Positions 11,416 through 20,555 are shown, numbered from the stretch's first letter. The stretch is DNA of 64,000 bases from Gemmatimonadota bacterium (GCA_028875075.1 JAPPGF010000028.1:41221-105220), one strand, 5' to 3'. The notes: generated from the letters alone by a model not told the origin. Program-made: numbers and translations.

Positions 11416-12567
11416 ATGAGGAACCCATTGACGGGTCTGGTCCTGCTGCTCGCCGCCGCAACCGTGCTATCCGGTTGTACGGACACCCGGGTGCAGACGG
11501 CGGCGGCCGAGGCGATGCGAAAAGGAGGCGACAACCGTACTGGGGAGTATTTCCCCGCGCCGGAGGGCTGGTGGAAGGACGCTCCGGAGCACGACGAGGT
11601 TTACCGCTGGGGTCAGGGTTCGGGCGTGGTCGCCGACGGTCCCGACCGGATCCTGGTCGGCTTCACGGGTGACCGGGGACGGCCCGGCGTGGAGATCCCG
11701 AGGTTAGCCCGTAACATGGTCGTCGAGTTCGACGCCGACGGGAACGTCAGCCAGCGCTGGTCCCAGTGGGACACGCTCATCGGCTTTCCACATCAACTCT
11801 ACATCAGTCCATACGACCCAGAGCGCCACATCTGGATCGTCGACCGGGGCGGCGGCCCTCACAATGTTCACGAACAAATCCTCAAGTTCACCAACGACGG
11901 TAGCGAGCTCGTGATGCGGCTTCGTGATCCGAACCCGCGTCAGAGCGACGAGGTAGTGCTCGCAAACCAGCCGCCCGGACCCCTCGACTTCGGCCAGGCG
12001 GCCGTGCTCGCCTTCTTTCCTAACGGCGACTTCGTCGTCGGCGACGGCTACCAGAACGGGCGCATCGCGCGTTACAGCGTAGGGGGCGACTTCATCTCGC
12101 AGTTCGGCGAGCCCGGCAAGGACAGTCCCGGCCAGTTCGACCTGATTCACGGTATCGCGATCGACCGCGACCGGCGCATCTACGTCTCGGACCGCGACAA
12201 CGACCGGATCCAAGTGTTCACCGAGAACGGCGAGTTCATCGAGGAGTGGCCCGACATCAAGGGGCCTACGGGCATCTACATCGACGAGAACGAGCGCGTC
12301 TGGGTAATGTCCACGACCCTGAACCAGGTCTCGCAGTTCAGCATGGACGGCTACCTCGAGTACCAGTTCGGAGCGTACTGCTGCACGCGCGGCGGCTTCA
12401 ACGGCGGGTTTTCGCGCCCGCACCAGATGAACGTGGACGCGGACGGCAACCTCTACGTGGCCAACTTCGACGGCGGATACATCACCAAGTACACGCCGCG
12501 GCCGGACGCCGACCCGAACAAGCTCGTGGGACAGCCGATGCTAATGCAGGGGCGGGCGACGGACTGA
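11416..12567 (+). CDS. NHL-repeat (six-bladed beta-propeller) lipoprotein 1
   Basis: First of four tandem paralogues, 383 aa. The ATG at 11416 starts a lipoprotein signal (LLLAAATVLSGC, Cys about residue 19). The mature N-terminus carries a motif shared by all four: Lys-Gly-Gly-Asp, Asn-Arg-x-Gly-Glu-Tyr, then Gly-Trp-Trp-Lys. The rest is NHL propeller repeats, seen as KFTNDGSEL, FPNGDFVVGDGYQNGRIARY, GQFDLIHGIAIDRDRRIYV, DNDRIQVF and RPHQMNVDADGNLYVANF. The fold resembles the peptidylglycine alpha-amidating lyase/SMP-30 type of propeller. No enzyme activity can be assigned. It is probably anchored to a membrane and faces the periplasm or outside. Ribosome site: ggagg about 8 bp upstream. Confidence 0.85.
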   Translation: MRNPLTGLVLLLAAATVLSGCTDTRVQTAAAEAMRKGGDNRTGEYFPAPEGWWKDAPEHDEVYRWGQGSGVVADGPDRILVGFTGDRGRPGVEIPRLARNMVVEFDADGNVSQRWSQWDTLIGFPHQLYISPYDPERHIWIVDRGGGPHNVHEQILKFTNDGSELVMRLRDPNPRQSDEVVLANQPPGPLDFGQAAVLAFFPNGDFVVGDGYQNGRIARYSVGGDFISQFGEPGKDSPGQFDLIHGIAIDRDRRIYVSDRDNDRIQVFTENGEFIEEWPDIKGPTGIYIDENERVWVMSTTLNQVSQFSMDGYLEYQFGAYCCTRGGFNGGFSRPHQMNVDADGNLYVANFDGGYITKYTPRPDADPNKLVGQPMLMQGRATD

Positions 12568-12605
12568 GGGACGGTTTTACAGAACCATCACGGAGGAGAG
12601 TGACT

Positions 12606-13739
12606 ATGAGATTCGAGCACGCAGGCCCCGCTCTCGTCCTTGCGGTGGTCTTGTTGTCCGCTTGCGCGGACACACAGGCTGCGGCCACCGACAGGGGGAT
12701 GGTCGTCAAGGGCGGCGACATGCGAAACGGCGCCTACGACGCACCCACAGACTGGTGGAAACCGCATCCGGAGGCCGATGCCGGTTACGGCTACGCCCAG
12801 GTGGCGGGCGCCGTCGCGGACACACCCGACCGCATCATCGTCGGCATCCGCGGCGACCGTACGCCCGACGGAGGGGAGCGGCCCAACAGCTCGAACTACC
12901 TCGTGGTCGTCGACGGCCAGGGCGACGTGGTCGAGCGCTGGACGCAGTGGGACACGATGATGGGCTTCCCGCATGCGCTCTACATCAGCCCGTACGATCC
13001 CGACCGCCACGTGTGGGTCGTTGACCGGGGCGGCACGATGAAGACCGTGCACGAGCAGATCCTTAAATTCACGAACGACGGCAGCGAACTCGTGCTGCGC
13101 CTCCGCGATCCGGCTCCCACGCAGGCCCAGGGTGGGCCGGTCGCCCGCGACAATCCCAGTCCAGGGCCGTTGGACTTCGGCCAGGCCTCGTCCGTGGCGT
13201 TCCTGCCCAACGGTGACTTCCTGGTCGGCGACGGCTACCAGAACGGCCGCATCATCCGTTATAACGCGGAAGGTGAGTTCGTGTCGGAGTTCGGCTCCGT
13301 CGGCAGTGGACCCGGGCAGTTCGACCTGATCCACAGCGTCGCCGTAGACCGTGATGGTCGGATCTACGTGGCGGACCGCAACAACGACCGGATCCAGGTC
13401 TTCATGGAGGACGGCGAGTTCGTCGAGGAGTGGCCGAACATCTCCGACCCCGTGGGCGTCCTAGTGGACGAACGCGACGGGGTGTGGGTGATCTCGGCGG
13501 TCCTGAATCGGATCCTCAAGTACGACACGACCGGCGTGCTACAGACGTACTTCGGAGCGTACGGCGGCACGCGCGGGGGCTTCCCCGGAGGGCTCGAACG
13601 GCCACATCAGATGAGTGTCGATCCCGCCGGTAACCTCTACGTGGCGAGCTACGACGGACCGCGGCTCGAGAAGTTGACACCGAAGCCAGGGGCCGACCCG
13701 GGCGAGCTGGTCGGCCAGCCGGTGATGATCGGGAACTAA
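12606..13739 (+). CDS. NHL-repeat (six-bladed beta-propeller) lipoprotein 2
   Basis: Second paralogue, 377 aa, starting 38 bp after the first stop with ribosome site CACGGAGGAGAG. Lipoprotein signal MRFEHAGPALVLAVVLLSAC (lipobox LSAC). It shares the mature motif VKGGD-x-RNG-x-Y, then DWWKPHPEAD, with its neighbours. The propeller motifs are the same: KFTNDGSELVLRLRDP, FLPNGDFLVGDGYQNGRI, GSGPGQFDLIHSVAVDRDGR and RPHQMSVDPAGNLYVASYDG. The signal peptide (MRFEHAGP) closely matches that of gene 3 (MRVEHAGP), so these two look like the most recent duplicates. Function unknown beyond a surface or periplasmic propeller. Confidence 0.85.
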   Translation: MRFEHAGPALVLAVVLLSACADTQAAATDRGMVVKGGDMRNGAYDAPTDWWKPHPEADAGYGYAQVAGAVADTPDRIIVGIRGDRTPDGGERPNSSNYLVVVDGQGDVVERWTQWDTMMGFPHALYISPYDPDRHVWVVDRGGTMKTVHEQILKFTNDGSELVLRLRDPAPTQAQGGPVARDNPSPGPLDFGQASSVAFLPNGDFLVGDGYQNGRIIRYNAEGEFVSEFGSVGSGPGQFDLIHSVAVDRDGRIYVADRNNDRIQVFMEDGEFVEEWPNISDPVGVLVDERDGVWVISAVLNRILKYDTTGVLQTYFGAYGGTRGGFPGGLERPHQMSVDPAGNLYVASYDGPRLEKLTPKPGADPGELVGQPVMIGN

Positions 13740-13780
13740 CGCCTCGTTCCCCGCTGGGGACGCGAGACCGGAGAAGTGAC

Positions 13781-14938
13781 ATGAGAGTCGAGCATGCAGG
13801 GCCTGTCCTCCTCGTCTTGGGAGTCTCCACGCTCGGTGCCTGCACGGCCCAGGACCAGGCCACCGAGGGACCGATGGTTAAGGGCGGAGACGAGGCGACA
13901 GGGGAGTACACGGCCGTCGCGGACTGGTGGAAGCCCGCGCCGGATCACGCCGACGAGGCTACCTGCGAGGCCACGCCGGACGAGTGTTGGACCTGGGGCC
14001 AGGTGTCCGGCGTAGCGGTGGATGACCCAGAGCGGATCATCGTCGCGGTCTGGGGCGACCGGAACGCCGAGGGCGAGCAGCGCCCCAACAGCTCCAACTA
14101 CATAGTGGTCGTGAACTCGCAGGGCGAGATTACCGAGCGGTGGACCCAGTGGGACACCGTGCTCAACACTCCGCACCAGGTCTACATCAGCCCCTACGAC
14201 CCCGACCGCCACGTCTGGGTCGTAGAGCGCGGCGGCGACAACACAGTTCGCGATATCCACGAGCAGATCATCAAGTTCACGAACGACGGCAGCGAGATCG
14301 CGCTCCGCCTGCTCGACCCGAATCCGCGGCAGAGCGCGGAGGAGGCGCGCGCGAACCTGAACCCCGGGCCGCTGGACTTCGGCCAGGCCTCGGTGATGAC
14401 GCTCCTGCCGAACGGCGATTTCCTGGTGGGGGACGGCTACCAGAACGGCCGCATAGCCCGCTACGATGCCCAGGGCGAGTTCATCTCCGAGTTCGGGTCG
14501 GTCGGGGCCGGCCCCGGGCAGTTCGACCTCATCCACGGGATCGCGGTGGACCGCGACCGGCGCATCTACGTGGCCGACCGGCAGAACGACCGCATCCAGG
14601 TGTTCACGGAGATGGGCGAGTTTATCGAGGAGTGGCCCGACGTCACCAATCCCGCCGGGATCTACATGGACGAGGACGAGAACGTCTGGGTGGTCTCGGC
14701 CACGCTCAACCGGCTCGTGAAGTACAACAAGCAGGGCGAGTACCAGTACTATTTCGGCGTGTACGGCGGAACGATGGGCGGCTTCCCGGGCGGACTCTCC
14801 CGACCGCACCAGATGGATGTCGGCCCCGACGGCACGGTCTACGTCGCGAGCTGGGACGGCGGATGGCTCAACCAGTTCATTCCCAAGCCGGACGGGGATT
14901 CCGCGAAGCTCGTGGGCCGGCCCCTACGCCTCCAATAG
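13781..14938 (+). CDS. NHL-repeat (six-bladed beta-propeller) lipoprotein 3
   Basis: Third paralogue, 385 aa. Lipoprotein signal begins MRVEHAGPVLLVLGVSTLGAC (lipobox LGAC), followed by VKGGDEATGEYTAVADWWKP. Compared with gene 2 it has a longer insert after DWWKPAPDH containing two cysteines (EATCEATPDECW), which could form a disulfide outside the cytoplasm. Propeller motifs: KFTNDGSEIALRLLDPNPRQ, LLPNGDFLVGDGYQNGRIARY, GPGQFDLIHGIAVDRDRRIY and RPHQMDVGPDGTVYVASWDG. The intergenic gap of 41 bp and same strand point to one operon with the other copies. Confidence 0.85.
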   Translation: MRVEHAGPVLLVLGVSTLGACTAQDQATEGPMVKGGDEATGEYTAVADWWKPAPDHADEATCEATPDECWTWGQVSGVAVDDPERIIVAVWGDRNAEGEQRPNSSNYIVVVNSQGEITERWTQWDTVLNTPHQVYISPYDPDRHVWVVERGGDNTVRDIHEQIIKFTNDGSEIALRLLDPNPRQSAEEARANLNPGPLDFGQASVMTLLPNGDFLVGDGYQNGRIARYDAQGEFISEFGSVGAGPGQFDLIHGIAVDRDRRIYVADRQNDRIQVFTEMGEFIEEWPDVTNPAGIYMDEDENVWVVSATLNRLVKYNKQGEYQYYFGVYGGTMGGFPGGLSRPHQMDVGPDGTVYVASWDGGWLNQFIPKPDGDSAKLVGRPLRLQ

Positions 14939-14949
14939 GAAGCAGCGTA

Positions 14950-16032
14950 ATGACGAATCGTCGGCGGGATCTCTCGGTATCGATCTTCGCCGCGGGTGCG
15001 GCTCTGTCCGCGTGCATGCGCGAGAACGGCGCGCAGCCGGCGGGCGGCGGCATGATGGCCGTGGGCGGCGACGATCGCAACGGGGAGTATATGCCCGTCC
15101 GGGACTGGTGGAAGCCCACCCCGAACCACGACTCCATCTGGCACTGGGGCGACAAGAACGACGAAGGCGAGCTGCAGACGCCGACCTCGGATATGGTCGT
15201 CGTCGCGAACCGCGACGGCGAGATCATCGATCAGTGGACCCGATGGGACTCGATCCTCAACTGGCCGCACCAGGTCTACGTCGATCCCTACGACCCAGCG
15301 ATGCCCGTGTGGGTCGTGGAGCGCGGTGGCGGCGGACCCTACATGCAGGTCGTCAAGTTCACGAACGACGGCAGCGAGATCCTGCTGCGCATCGGCGACA
15401 CAACCATTCCGCAGAGCCGCGAGGAGGCCCACGCCAATCCGAACCCTGGGCCCTACAACTACGGGCAGCCGGCGGTCCTGGCGCTTTACGCGAACGGCGA
15501 CTTCCTGCTGGATGACGGATACTGGAACTGCCGGATCGTCCGCTACAACGCCCGGGGCGAGTACCTCTACGAGTTCGGCTCCTGCGAGGAGGGCCCGGCC
15601 GAGTTCAACGTCGTGCACGGGCTCGGGATCGACCGAGATGGCCGCATCTACGTGGCCGACCGCAGCAACGACCGCGTCCAGGTCTTCGAGGAGAACGGGA
15701 CGCACGTAGCGACGTGGCCCGACATCGCGAGTCCGGGCGGGATCTGGGTGGACGACAGCAACAGCGTCTGGGTGGTCGGCCGCACGACGAACCGCATGCT
15801 GAAGTACGACACCGAGGGTCATCTGCTCTACTACTGGGGGAGCTACGGCGGGACGTCGGGCGGCTACGACGGCGGCAGCGGCGGCTTCCACCGTCCGCGC
15901 CAGATCGGGGTGGACCTGGAGGGGAACTTCTATGTCGCCAATTGGGAGGCCGGCGCGGTGGGCAAGCACGTCCCGAAGCCCGACGCCGATCCCTCGAAGC
16001 TAGTGGGCCGGCTGATGAGGCCCGGCGGCTGA
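14950..16032 (+). CDS. NHL-repeat (six-bladed beta-propeller) lipoprotein 4
   Basis: Fourth and most divergent paralogue, 360 aa. It starts 11 bp after the third stop. Signal peptide with lipobox LSAC, then the motif VGGDDRNGEYMPVRDWWKPT. It lacks the segment holding the Asp-Arg-Ile-Ile-Val-Gly strand that copies 1-3 have after the WWK motif, which explains its shorter length. Two cysteines (DDGYWNCRIV and FGSCEEG) sit at places where the other copies have none. The shared KFTNDGSEILLRIGD, NGDFLLDDGYWN and IDRDGRIYVADRSNDRVQVF confirm the family. A hairpin terminator follows about 65 bp downstream. Confidence 0.84.
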   Translation: MTNRRRDLSVSIFAAGAALSACMRENGAQPAGGGMMAVGGDDRNGEYMPVRDWWKPTPNHDSIWHWGDKNDEGELQTPTSDMVVVANRDGEIIDQWTRWDSILNWPHQVYVDPYDPAMPVWVVERGGGGPYMQVVKFTNDGSEILLRIGDTTIPQSREEAHANPNPGPYNYGQPAVLALYANGDFLLDDGYWNCRIVRYNARGEYLYEFGSCEEGPAEFNVVHGLGIDRDGRIYVADRSNDRVQVFEENGTHVATWPDIASPGGIWVDDSNSVWVVGRTTNRMLKYDTEGHLLYYWGSYGGTSGGYDGGSGGFHRPRQIGVDLEGNFYVANWEAGAVGKHVPKPDADPSKLVGRLMRPGG

Positions 16033-16098
16033 GCAGCGCACGGGCGGACGGGCGCGCCGGGAACTGAGCGCGCCGGCGCCACGCGGAGGAACGCCGAT

Positions 16099-16145
16099 GG
16101 CGCCTCGAGGGGGTAGCTTGCTGTCGCCCTCGGGGCGCCTTCTCC
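16099..16145 (+). terminator. Probable terminator of the NHL lipoprotein cluster
   Basis: Strong inverted repeat: GGCGCCTCGAGGG (16099-16111) pairs with CCCTCGGGGCGCC (16127-16139) with one mismatch, around a 15-nt loop. It is followed by TTCTCCTC, a weak T-rich tail. It lies between the last NHL gene and the carrier gene. The tail is short of a classical T-run, so termination could be partial. Confidence 0.5.
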
Positions 16146-16161
16146 TCAATCGGGGGTGGGG

Positions 16162-17415
16162 ATGAATCCCGCTGTGACTTCGTTAGTCGCCTTGCTGATC
16201 GCGATCGTGATCTCGATCACGAGCCGCGTGAACGTGGGTTTGGTCGCGATCGCCTTCGCATGGGTCCTGGCGGTCTATGTGGCCGACCTCGGCGCGGGGG
16301 CCGTGGTCGAGGGCTTTCCGAGCTCGCTCTTCCTTACGCTGACCGGGGTCACGCTCCTGTTCGCGGCCGCCGAGGTGAACGGCACGCTGGAGCGTCTCAC
16401 GCACCGGGCTACACGCCTCGCCAGAGGCGACGCTCGGCTCATGCCCGGCGTGTTCTTCGTGATCGCCGCGCTCGTCTCGAGCGTCGGGCCGGGCGCGATC
16501 TTGAGTGTGGCGCTGATCGCACCGCTCGCTATGGCCATGGGCCACCGGGCCCGGGTTCCGCCCTTCCTCACGGCGTTGATGGTGGCGAACGGGGCCAACG
16601 CCGGTAACCTCTCGCCCATCAGCTCGGTCGGGATCATCGCGAACGACGCGATGGCGAGCGTGGGGCTCGTCGAGCACGAGGCGAAGGTATGGTTCGCCAA
16701 CTTCGCGGCTCACCTTCTCGTGGCGGCGGCGGCGTACCTGCTCCTGGGCGGATACCGTGTGCGCGGCTCCGGACCACGGGAGCCCGCCTCCGCGGAGGAC
16801 GGCGCGCCGCTCGACGCCAAGCAGCGCCTCACGGTAGCGGTCGTGCTGGCCTGGATCGCGGGTGTCCTGATGTTCGACATGGCGCTCGGGCCGAGCGCCT
16901 TCGCCGCCGCGGCCGTGCTGGTCACGCTCAGGGCCGCACCGGACGCCCAGGCCATCCGGCGCGTCCCGTGGGGGGTGATCGTGATGGTGAGCGGCGTGAC
17001 CGTGCTGATTTCGCTGCTCGACGCGACGGGCGGGATGGAGCTCTTCACCGGGCTCCTCGCGCGGGCGGCCGGGCCCTCGACCGTGAATGGATCGGTGGCG
17101 TTCGTGACCGGCGCGATCTCGGCCTACAGCAGCACCTCCGGAGTGGTCCTGCCGGCCTTCCTGCCGACCGCGGCCGGCCTCGTAGAGCAAGTCGGAGGCG
17201 GCGACCCGCTCGCCGTGGCGCTCAGCATCAACGTCGGCTCGTCATTGGTCGATGTCTCGCCCCTGTCGACTCTGGGCGCGCTCTGCCTCGCGGCGCTGCC
17301 CGCCGGGGGGGACGCCGACGCCTTGTTCAAGCGACTCTTCGTGTGGGGCGTGTCGATGACGCTCGTGGGCGCCCTCCTTTGTCAGCTGTTCGCCGGCGGC
17401 CTCGCCCGGGCCTGA
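16162..17415 (+). CDS. MatC/SLC13-like anion carrier
   Basis: Polytopic inner-membrane protein of about 417 aa with 10 or more hydrophobic segments. It begins with the MatC N-terminal pattern (SLVALLIAIVISITSRVNVGLVAIAFAWVLAVY). Internal motifs such as SSVGPGAILSVALIAPLAMAM, ANGANAGNLSPISSVGIIANDAM and STSGVVLPAFLPTAAGL resemble the helical-hairpin and substrate regions of dicarboxylate carriers in the ion-transporter superfamily. The substrate is likely a small carboxylate, but this is inferred. The start is uncertain: ATG at 16162 or GTG at 16156, both beside a G-rich ribosome site. Confidence 0.75.
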   Translation: MNPAVTSLVALLIAIVISITSRVNVGLVAIAFAWVLAVYVADLGAGAVVEGFPSSLFLTLTGVTLLFAAAEVNGTLERLTHRATRLARGDARLMPGVFFVIAALVSSVGPGAILSVALIAPLAMAMGHRARVPPFLTALMVANGANAGNLSPISSVGIIANDAMASVGLVEHEAKVWFANFAAHLLVAAAAYLLLGGYRVRGSGPREPASAEDGAPLDAKQRLTVAVVLAWIAGVLMFDMALGPSAFAAAAVLVTLRAAPDAQAIRRVPWGVIVMVSGVTVLISLLDATGGMELFTGLLARAAGPSTVNGSVAFVTGAISAYSSTSGVVLPAFLPTAAGLVEQVGGGDPLAVALSINVGSSLVDVSPLSTLGALCLAALPAGGDADALFKRLFVWGVSMTLVGALLCQLFAGGLARA

Positions 17416-17508
17416 CCCGGGGCCGTGTCCGGCGCGACGTCTGGCCGTGCGCGTGTCGGAGCAGGCCGCAGTTGGGGTGGAAGCGAGGCCCCGACGGGGC
17501 CATGTTGA

Positions 17509-18189
17509 ATGCCCATGTCCAAGCGCATCCTCCAGATTGGTGCTGGCGCGAGCCTCGGCCTTCTGCTCGGGCTGCTCCTCATCCGGCCCGGGACTGGCAG
17601 CGGTACGCGGCCGGGCGAGCAATTTCTCCTCCCCGCGCCGCGGCCCGCCGCCGACGCGGAGCTGGTCGACCAGACGGGGGAGGTCGTGCGGTTGAGCGAG
17701 CTTTGGAGGGAGCGCACGGCCGTCCTGTTCTTCGGCTACACGCATTGCCCCGACATCTGCCCGATCACGATGGCAGTGCTCGGGCGCGCGCGTCAGCTGC
17801 TCGGGGCGGAGGGCGAGCGTGTACTGGGGATGCTGATCACCGTGGATCCTGTGCGTGACACCCCCGAACGACTGGCCGAATACCTGTCGATCTTCCCGAC
17901 GGGCCTGACGGGGTTGACGGGTTCGCCGGAGACGCTCGAGGCGCTCATGATGGGGTACGGGATCATCGCCGAGCGCTCCGAGGCCACGTCGGCGGGAGCG
18001 CCCGCCGACGGGGACGCTGCCAAGGCGCGTGCGGGCGAAGACGACCCGGGCGGCGAGAGCGACGGCTACCTGATCGACCACACCGGGCGCTCTTTCGTCG
18101 TCCACCAGGGAGCCGTGCGCATGACATTTCCGCCCCTGACAGACGCGCACTTGGTCGCGGCCGGTCTCAAGGTCCTTCTCGATCCGTGA
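17509..18189 (+). CDS. SCO1/SenC family copper-handling protein
   Basis: Membrane-anchored thioredoxin-fold protein of 226 aa with one N-terminal helix (residues 7-26). SCO proteins help insert copper into cytochrome oxidase CuA or act as thiol oxidoreductases. The copper/redox motif C80-P-D-I-C84 in FFGYTHCPDICPITM is intact, and ITVDPVRDTPERLAEYL is typical. An Ala/Gly/Asp-rich insert of about 25 residues (SAGAPADGDAAKARAGEDDP) sits before GYLIDHTG. The histidine that SCO proteins carry just before this strand is not visible in its usual place; the nearest His follows LID. A copper role is therefore less certain than the fold. It overlaps the next small gene by 4 bp. Confidence 0.83.
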   Translation: MPMSKRILQIGAGASLGLLLGLLLIRPGTGSGTRPGEQFLLPAPRPAADAELVDQTGEVVRLSELWRERTAVLFFGYTHCPDICPITMAVLGRARQLLGAEGERVLGMLITVDPVRDTPERLAEYLSIFPTGLTGLTGSPETLEALMMGYGIIAERSEATSAGAPADGDAAKARAGEDDPGGESDGYLIDHTGRSFVVHQGAVRMTFPPLTDAHLVAAGLKVLLDP

Positions 18190-18491
18190 CGGCGCGCCCG
18201 GTATGCCGCCGGGCGGCCTTCATGCTCGCCGCCGCTGCCGGCAGTGCGTGCGCGGAGTTTGCGCCGGGAGAGCCGGAACTCAGGCTCGAGATCGCGGTTT
18301 CCCCCACTCCGGCGACGGTCGGCTCCGCCCGGGTCCTGCTTACCCTGTCGGACACGGCGGGGGCCATGCGCGGCGGGGCGACGGTCGTCGTGAGCGGCCG
18401 CTCTCCGTGGTGGGCCCACCACCCGGACGTTGAGGCGGCCAGCGGCGGACCCCCGCCCGCATCCCGGCGCTACGCTCCCCGTGTACGCTGA
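18186..18491 (+). CDS. Small YtkA/FixH-like domain protein, possibly truncated
   Basis: 101 aa, GTG start overlapping the SCO stop by 4 bp, so probably translated with it. A weak secretion signal (FMLAAAAGSACAE) is followed by LRLEIAVSPTPATVGSARVLLTLSDTAGAMRGGATVVVSG. This resembles the first half of YtkA-like/FixH domains that often accompany copper and oxidase maturation genes. After VVVSG the sequence turns into Pro/Ser/Arg-rich residues and the second half of the domain is missing. A frameshift or 3' loss is likely. Family call is tentative. Confidence 0.5.
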   Translation: MTARPVCRRAAFMLAAAAGSACAEFAPGEPELRLEIAVSPTPATVGSARVLLTLSDTAGAMRGGATVVVSGRSPWWAHHPDVEAASGGPPPASRRYAPRVR

Positions 18492-18539
18492 GGGATGATG
18501 ACCGGGCCGAGGGCGGCAAGAGGGGAGGATAGGAGGCGG

Positions 18540-20243
18540 ATGGCTCCGTTGGACGCGGATCACTCCTTGCCCGCTCAGCGTTCGTGCTCCCATGCGTCGG
18601 CGGATGAAGAGATGCGCGACGAGATCGAGGCCAAGTTCCTGTTGGAAGACGCCGCCACGGTCGCTCAGGTGCTCGACGCTCTCCGCGCGCGCCATGCGCG
18701 GTCAGTGTCTGCCGTGGAAATCGTGGATCGATACTGGGACGCTCCCAACTGGCGCTTGCTGAAGGAGGGGTGGACCTACCGGTGGCGAGAGGCGTCGGGG
18801 CGGAAGAGCCTTACGCTGAAATCTGCCGAGCCGAGCCACGGCGTCGTGCAGCGACGGCGGGAGGTGGAGCAGAGGGTCAGCACGTTTCCGGAGAGCGGCG
18901 AGCCGATTCCGTTTGGGCCGGTCACGGAGCGGGTTCTGGGCATCTGGCCCGGAGAACTACGGGAGCTGTTTCGGGTCCACAACTACCGCAGGCTCTTCCA
19001 CCTCCGGGCGCTGCCCGGGGAGCTGATCGAGGTCGCGATCGACCAGGCCACCATCACGGCCGAAGACCCAGGCAGCGGGGCCGCATCGGGTCGCATGGCG
19101 TTCGTCGAGCTGGAGCTGGAGCTGAGAGAAGGCCCGGAGGAGTCGCTCTTGCTACTGGTCGACGACATGCGCCGGCTGTTCCGGGTATTGCCTTCGCGGC
19201 TGAACAAGTTCGAGCGGGGGCTCCAGACTGCCGGCCTGTCCGGGTCGGCCGCGATGATGAGGCATGAGCTCATCCGCTCGCGGCTCGGGGAGGCGTCGCC
19301 TGAGCGGCCCCTGTCGCACGCCGATCGTGCGTCCGAGCTAGCGCATCGGTGTCTGAAGGAGCAGTTCGAGGAGATGCTCGCCGAGGAGCCGAAGGCCTGG
19401 GAGGGGCTGGACCCCGAAGGGGTGCACAAGATGCGGGTCGCAATTCGCCGGCTCCGGGTGGTGTTTCGCTCTTTCAAGGACGTACTGCCGGCCCGGCCGG
19501 TCCTAGCCTACAACCGCGAATTCAAGCGGGCCGCGGCAGTGCTGGGCGAGGTCCGAGACCTGGACGTAAACCGGGGCAATCTCGAACGCTATGCGGCCGG
19601 CATCCCGTCCGAAGACGCCGCTCATCTGGCTGGCTACCGGCGGCATCTCATCGACCGGCAGCGGCGCGCGCGAAGGCGCCTGGTGGCCTACCTGGCGAGC
19701 CGGCGCCATCAGCGGCTGAAAGACCGCTTCGCCCGCTTCCTGGAGCGTGGTCCGTCGCGGCGAACGAAGAACGCAGGGGACTCCGCCACGGTCGGCGAAG
19801 CCGCCCGGCGTCTTGTGAGAAAGCGCTACGGGCGCCTGCTAGCTGACGGTTGCGCGACCGGCCCGGGCGGCTCCGACGAATCCTACCACGCGCTCAGGAT
19901 TCAGTGCAGGCGGCTGCGCTACCTGCTCGAGTTCTTCCGAGCGACGTACGGTGAAGGGCTTCGGCCGGCGATCGAGGCTCTCAAGGAGCTCCAGGACGTG
20001 CTGGGCGAGCTTCAGGACGTGTGCGTCGCCACGGCCCAGCTGCAGGAATACGCCGAGCGCGTTCCGGCGCGCTCCGGGCAGCGAGCCCAATTCCTCGTGC
20101 TGGGACAACTCGTTGGCAGCCAGCGTCACAACGCGGAGGTCCGGCGCGGCCAGGTCGGGGATGCCTGGAAGCGGTTCGACCGCAAGCGCTGGCGAAAGAG
20201 GGTCCTGGCCGTCTTCGCCACCGGGTCGTCGGCCTCGGACTAG
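18540..20243 (+). CDS. CYTH and CHAD domain protein
   Basis: 567 aa. The N-terminal CYTH domain (about residues 26-220) has the metal-triphosphate signature E28-x-E30-x-K32 and the Arg/Lys-rich strands typical of triphosphate tunnel enzymes (DRYWDAPNWRLLKEGWTYRWRE). The C-terminal half is a CHAD helical domain, known to bind polyphosphate. Its repeated histidine/arginine helices are VHKMRVAIRRLRVVFRSFK, VLGEVRDLDV and YHALRIQCRRLRYLLEFF. Proteins with both domains are linked to polyphosphate or inorganic triphosphate metabolism in the cytoplasm. I chose the ATG at 18540 for its AGGAGG site at 18531; ATG 18612 is an alternative. Confidence 0.87.
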   Translation: MAPLDADHSLPAQRSCSHASADEEMRDEIEAKFLLEDAATVAQVLDALRARHARSVSAVEIVDRYWDAPNWRLLKEGWTYRWREASGRKSLTLKSAEPSHGVVQRRREVEQRVSTFPESGEPIPFGPVTERVLGIWPGELRELFRVHNYRRLFHLRALPGELIEVAIDQATITAEDPGSGAASGRMAFVELELELREGPEESLLLLVDDMRRLFRVLPSRLNKFERGLQTAGLSGSAAMMRHELIRSRLGEASPERPLSHADRASELAHRCLKEQFEEMLAEEPKAWEGLDPEGVHKMRVAIRRLRVVFRSFKDVLPARPVLAYNREFKRAAAVLGEVRDLDVNRGNLERYAAGIPSEDAAHLAGYRRHLIDRQRRARRRLVAYLASRRHQRLKDRFARFLERGPSRRTKNAGDSATVGEAARRLVRKRYGRLLADGCATGPGGSDESYHALRIQCRRLRYLLEFFRATYGEGLRPAIEALKELQDVLGELQDVCVATAQLQEYAERVPARSGQRAQFLVLGQLVGSQRHNAEVRRGQVGDAWKRFDRKRWRKRVLAVFATGSSASD

Positions 20244-20555
20244 ACCCGCCTCGGCCGAGACGAGTGCGCGCGCGTACCGCAGAGGCGGGCGAGCCCGACT
20301 GGTCGGGCGTGGCTCCGTCTCCCTGCGGGGCGAAGAACACGGGATCCGTCTGATCGCGGCGTTCCGGAGGCGACGTCGGATCTCCCCCGACAGGGCCTTC
20401 GATACCGTCGAAGCCGCAGCAAGCTCCGGCCGCTCGCGATGTTGCGTGACGGGCGCCCCGTTCTCGTATTATCTCTCCGTCGGGCCCGCGAACTCGGCGA
20501 CGGCGGCCGCCGCTCAGTCCGAGGGGCGTGGCGCGATTCCACAACGAAGGAGGCG
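20244..20555 (+). other. Intergenic region before the cyclophilin gene
   Basis: 312 bp without a supported gene. A TATTAT hexamer at 20467-20472 with TTGCGT at 20442-20447 (19-bp spacing) could be a weak promoter for the cyclophilin gene. An AAGGAGG ribosome site sits at 20547-20553. Confidence 0.3.
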
